Positions 5,326-6,437 of a stretch of 6,437 bases of DNA are shown here, piece by piece. The notes beneath the pieces are model-generated. The model had not been told where the DNA came from, made no database searches, and saw only the letters and a list, made by a program, of their open reading frames with translations. The stretch is from Bacteroidota bacterium. GTDB lineage: Bacteria; Bacteroidota; Bacteroidia; Bacteroidales; Porphyromonadaceae. The position numbers and the translations under genes were made by a program. The stretch covers positions 1 to 6,437 of the forward strand of contig JAEWGA010000043.1 of assembly GCA_023388555.1 (NCBI GenBank), in the 5' to 3' direction. Every line of letters begins with the position of its first letter. Positions within the stretch are counted from its first letter, which is position 1.

Positions 5326-6437
5326 TTAGCGCGAAGAGCCTTGTGGAACAAGGTAAGCACCAAATTCTTTCACCACATTAGGTACAGTAAATATAGGTTC
5401 GTCCACATCCTCGGCGTTATACGCAAATAGCTCGTTGCCTTTCTCCTCGTTCTTAGCAATAACAAACACGTGCCCCGTTGCGTTATTCAGTGCAAATGCA
5501 CCTTGCAGTTTACCCATAGTAGACTCTATGGTAAGCACTGTTTCGTCCTTCTTCACAGTAGCCCAGTTCCTTTCTGCAACAGGAGAGGTAGCAGGGCGAG
5601 GGAAAAGTTTGAGTTTGTGTATTTCTGGTGTTTCACCGTGCGATAGGTAGAACACTTCATCGGCAGCCTTGCCAGCAATAATTGTGGCATAAGGCATTGC
5701 AGCATGGGTGTAGTTAATACCGTTGTATTTGTAGTCCGTAGCCTTCATTTCACGGTAGGACTTATCTACCGTAAACCTAACAAGGATATACCTATCATCG
5801 GCTCTGCTTCCAGCCTTTGCATTGGACATCAGCCACAAGCTATCGCCTGCAGCATTAGCTATTTCTACGGTAGGCCGAGGCAACGCAGAACTTGTCATAG
5901 ACTCTTTTATAGCTATGCTCTGGCACTTGCCATCGTTTTCGGGTTCGGCACCCAAAACAATAAGTTCATCGGCGGATGACCACCTCTCTGTAGACACTGC
6001 TTGTATAAATGTATATGCTCTACGAACGGGAGTGCCTTTGCTAACGTATTCTTTTACAACAAACGGTTTGTCGTAACTGTACTCAAGCGGAACGTAACTT
6101 ACCTCCGAACCCTTTTTAGGTAATTCCACCTCTTTCAGCTCTTTTGTTGTACCATTGAGTTTCCAAATTTTGGCGGCGTCGCTTAAATAGATGTGTTCGT
6201 GGTCCACTACGGCAAAATGTTTAGCTGCAGCATCACCAGTAGAGATGGTCTCGGTTACACGCAACGTTTTAGCATCCATCACCGTAATTTGTTTATCCTC
6301 GGTGGAGAGTACGTAGTACAGCCCTTTGTACTCGGCTATTTCGGCACAGTTAGCTCCAAGTTTTTCGTTGGGGTTCCTTTGGCTAAATATATTTTTCAGC
6401 ACTTCTCCTTTCGAAGAAACGAAGGAGAGGTCACCCT
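5326..6437 (-). CDS. YncE/DUF5074-like beta-propeller protein (5' end outside window)
   Basis: This is the 3' part of a third propeller paralogue, 369 residues visible up to the TAA at 5328-5326. The frame runs unbroken to the right edge. A GTG at 6402 is not the true start, because the 11 codons before it (GDLSFVSSKGE) align with GNETGIMQYITPSGE of the next gene. By that alignment about 65 residues are missing, including any signal peptide, so lipoprotein status is unproven. Shared blocks are LGANCAEIAEYKGLYYVLS (26-44 of the visible part), ITVMDAKTLRV (50-60) and HFAVVDHEHIYLSD. The C-terminus, FGAYLVPQGSSR, resembles the next gene's ARYFAPKGTRKSEK. Unlike the other two copies it has a short turn (TEDKQ) where they carry long inserts. 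It is probably co-transcribed with the downstream copies across a 92- to 101-base gap with a hairpin. Confidence 0.78.
   Translation of the reverse strand, partial: GDLSFVSSKGEVLKNIFSQRNPNEKLGANCAEIAEYKGLYYVLSTEDKQITVMDAKTLRVTETISTGDAAAKHFAVVDHEHIYLSDAAKIWKLNGTTKELKEVELPKKGSEVSYVPLEYSYDKPFVVKEYVSKGTPVRRAYTFIQAVSTERWSSADELIVLGAEPENDGKCQSIAIKESMTSSALPRPTVEIANAAGDSLWLMSNAKAGSRADDRYILVRFTVDKSYREMKATDYKYNGINYTHAAMPYATIIAGKAADEVFYLSHGETPEIHKLKLFPRPATSPVAERNWATVKKDETVLTIESTMGKLQGAFALNNATGHVFVIAKNEEKGNELFAYNAEDVDEPIFTVPNVVKEFGAYLVPQGSSR

Noticed and set aside
6400..6402. GTG at 6402 as the start of the right-most propeller gene.
   Set aside because: The frame is open to the edge and the upstream codons align with the paralogue, so the gene begins outside the window.

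Overview
The window suggests a member of the Bacteroidales (phylum Bacteroidota). GroES and GroEL read like those of Bacteroides and Porphyromonas. Two of the three other large genes begin with a lipoprotein signal peptide and belong to a beta-propeller family typical of the phylum. Starts lack clear Shine-Dalgarno sequences, also usual there. The genus cannot be fixed from the sequence alone.

Every supported gene lies on the minus strand, so transcription runs from right to left. From the right edge: (1) the 3' part of a YncE/DUF5074-like beta-propeller gene (5326-6437, 5' end outside the window); (2) a 92-base gap holding a strong hairpin; (3) a full-length propeller lipoprotein gene (3794-5224); (4) after 27 bases from stop codon to start codon, a third, more diverged propeller lipoprotein gene (2372-3769); (5) a 508-base gene-poor stretch with the structured 3' end of that cluster, a convincing minus-strand terminator (2221-2287), a possible 26-residue ORF, several repeats, and the presumed promoter and leader of the chaperonin operon; (6) groES (1591-1863) and groEL (1-1544, truncated at its C-terminus by the left edge).

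The window therefore holds two adjacent, separately transcribed units. The groESL operon is the housekeeping ATP-dependent folding chamber. The propeller cluster is accessory envelope material: three related proteins from tandem duplication, probably anchored in the outer membrane. Relatives in this phylum are often encoded near TonB-dependent receptors and include ligand-capturing surface proteins (for example BtuG for vitamin B12), but no receptor is visible here, so ligand and partner are unknown.

No tRNA, rRNA, CRISPR array, transposase or integrase is present. The less explained material is the triplicated propeller cluster, the plus-facing terminator-like hairpin inside it, and the repeat-rich 1.9-2.2 kb stretch ahead of groES. 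None of these amounts to a clear new system on sequence evidence alone.
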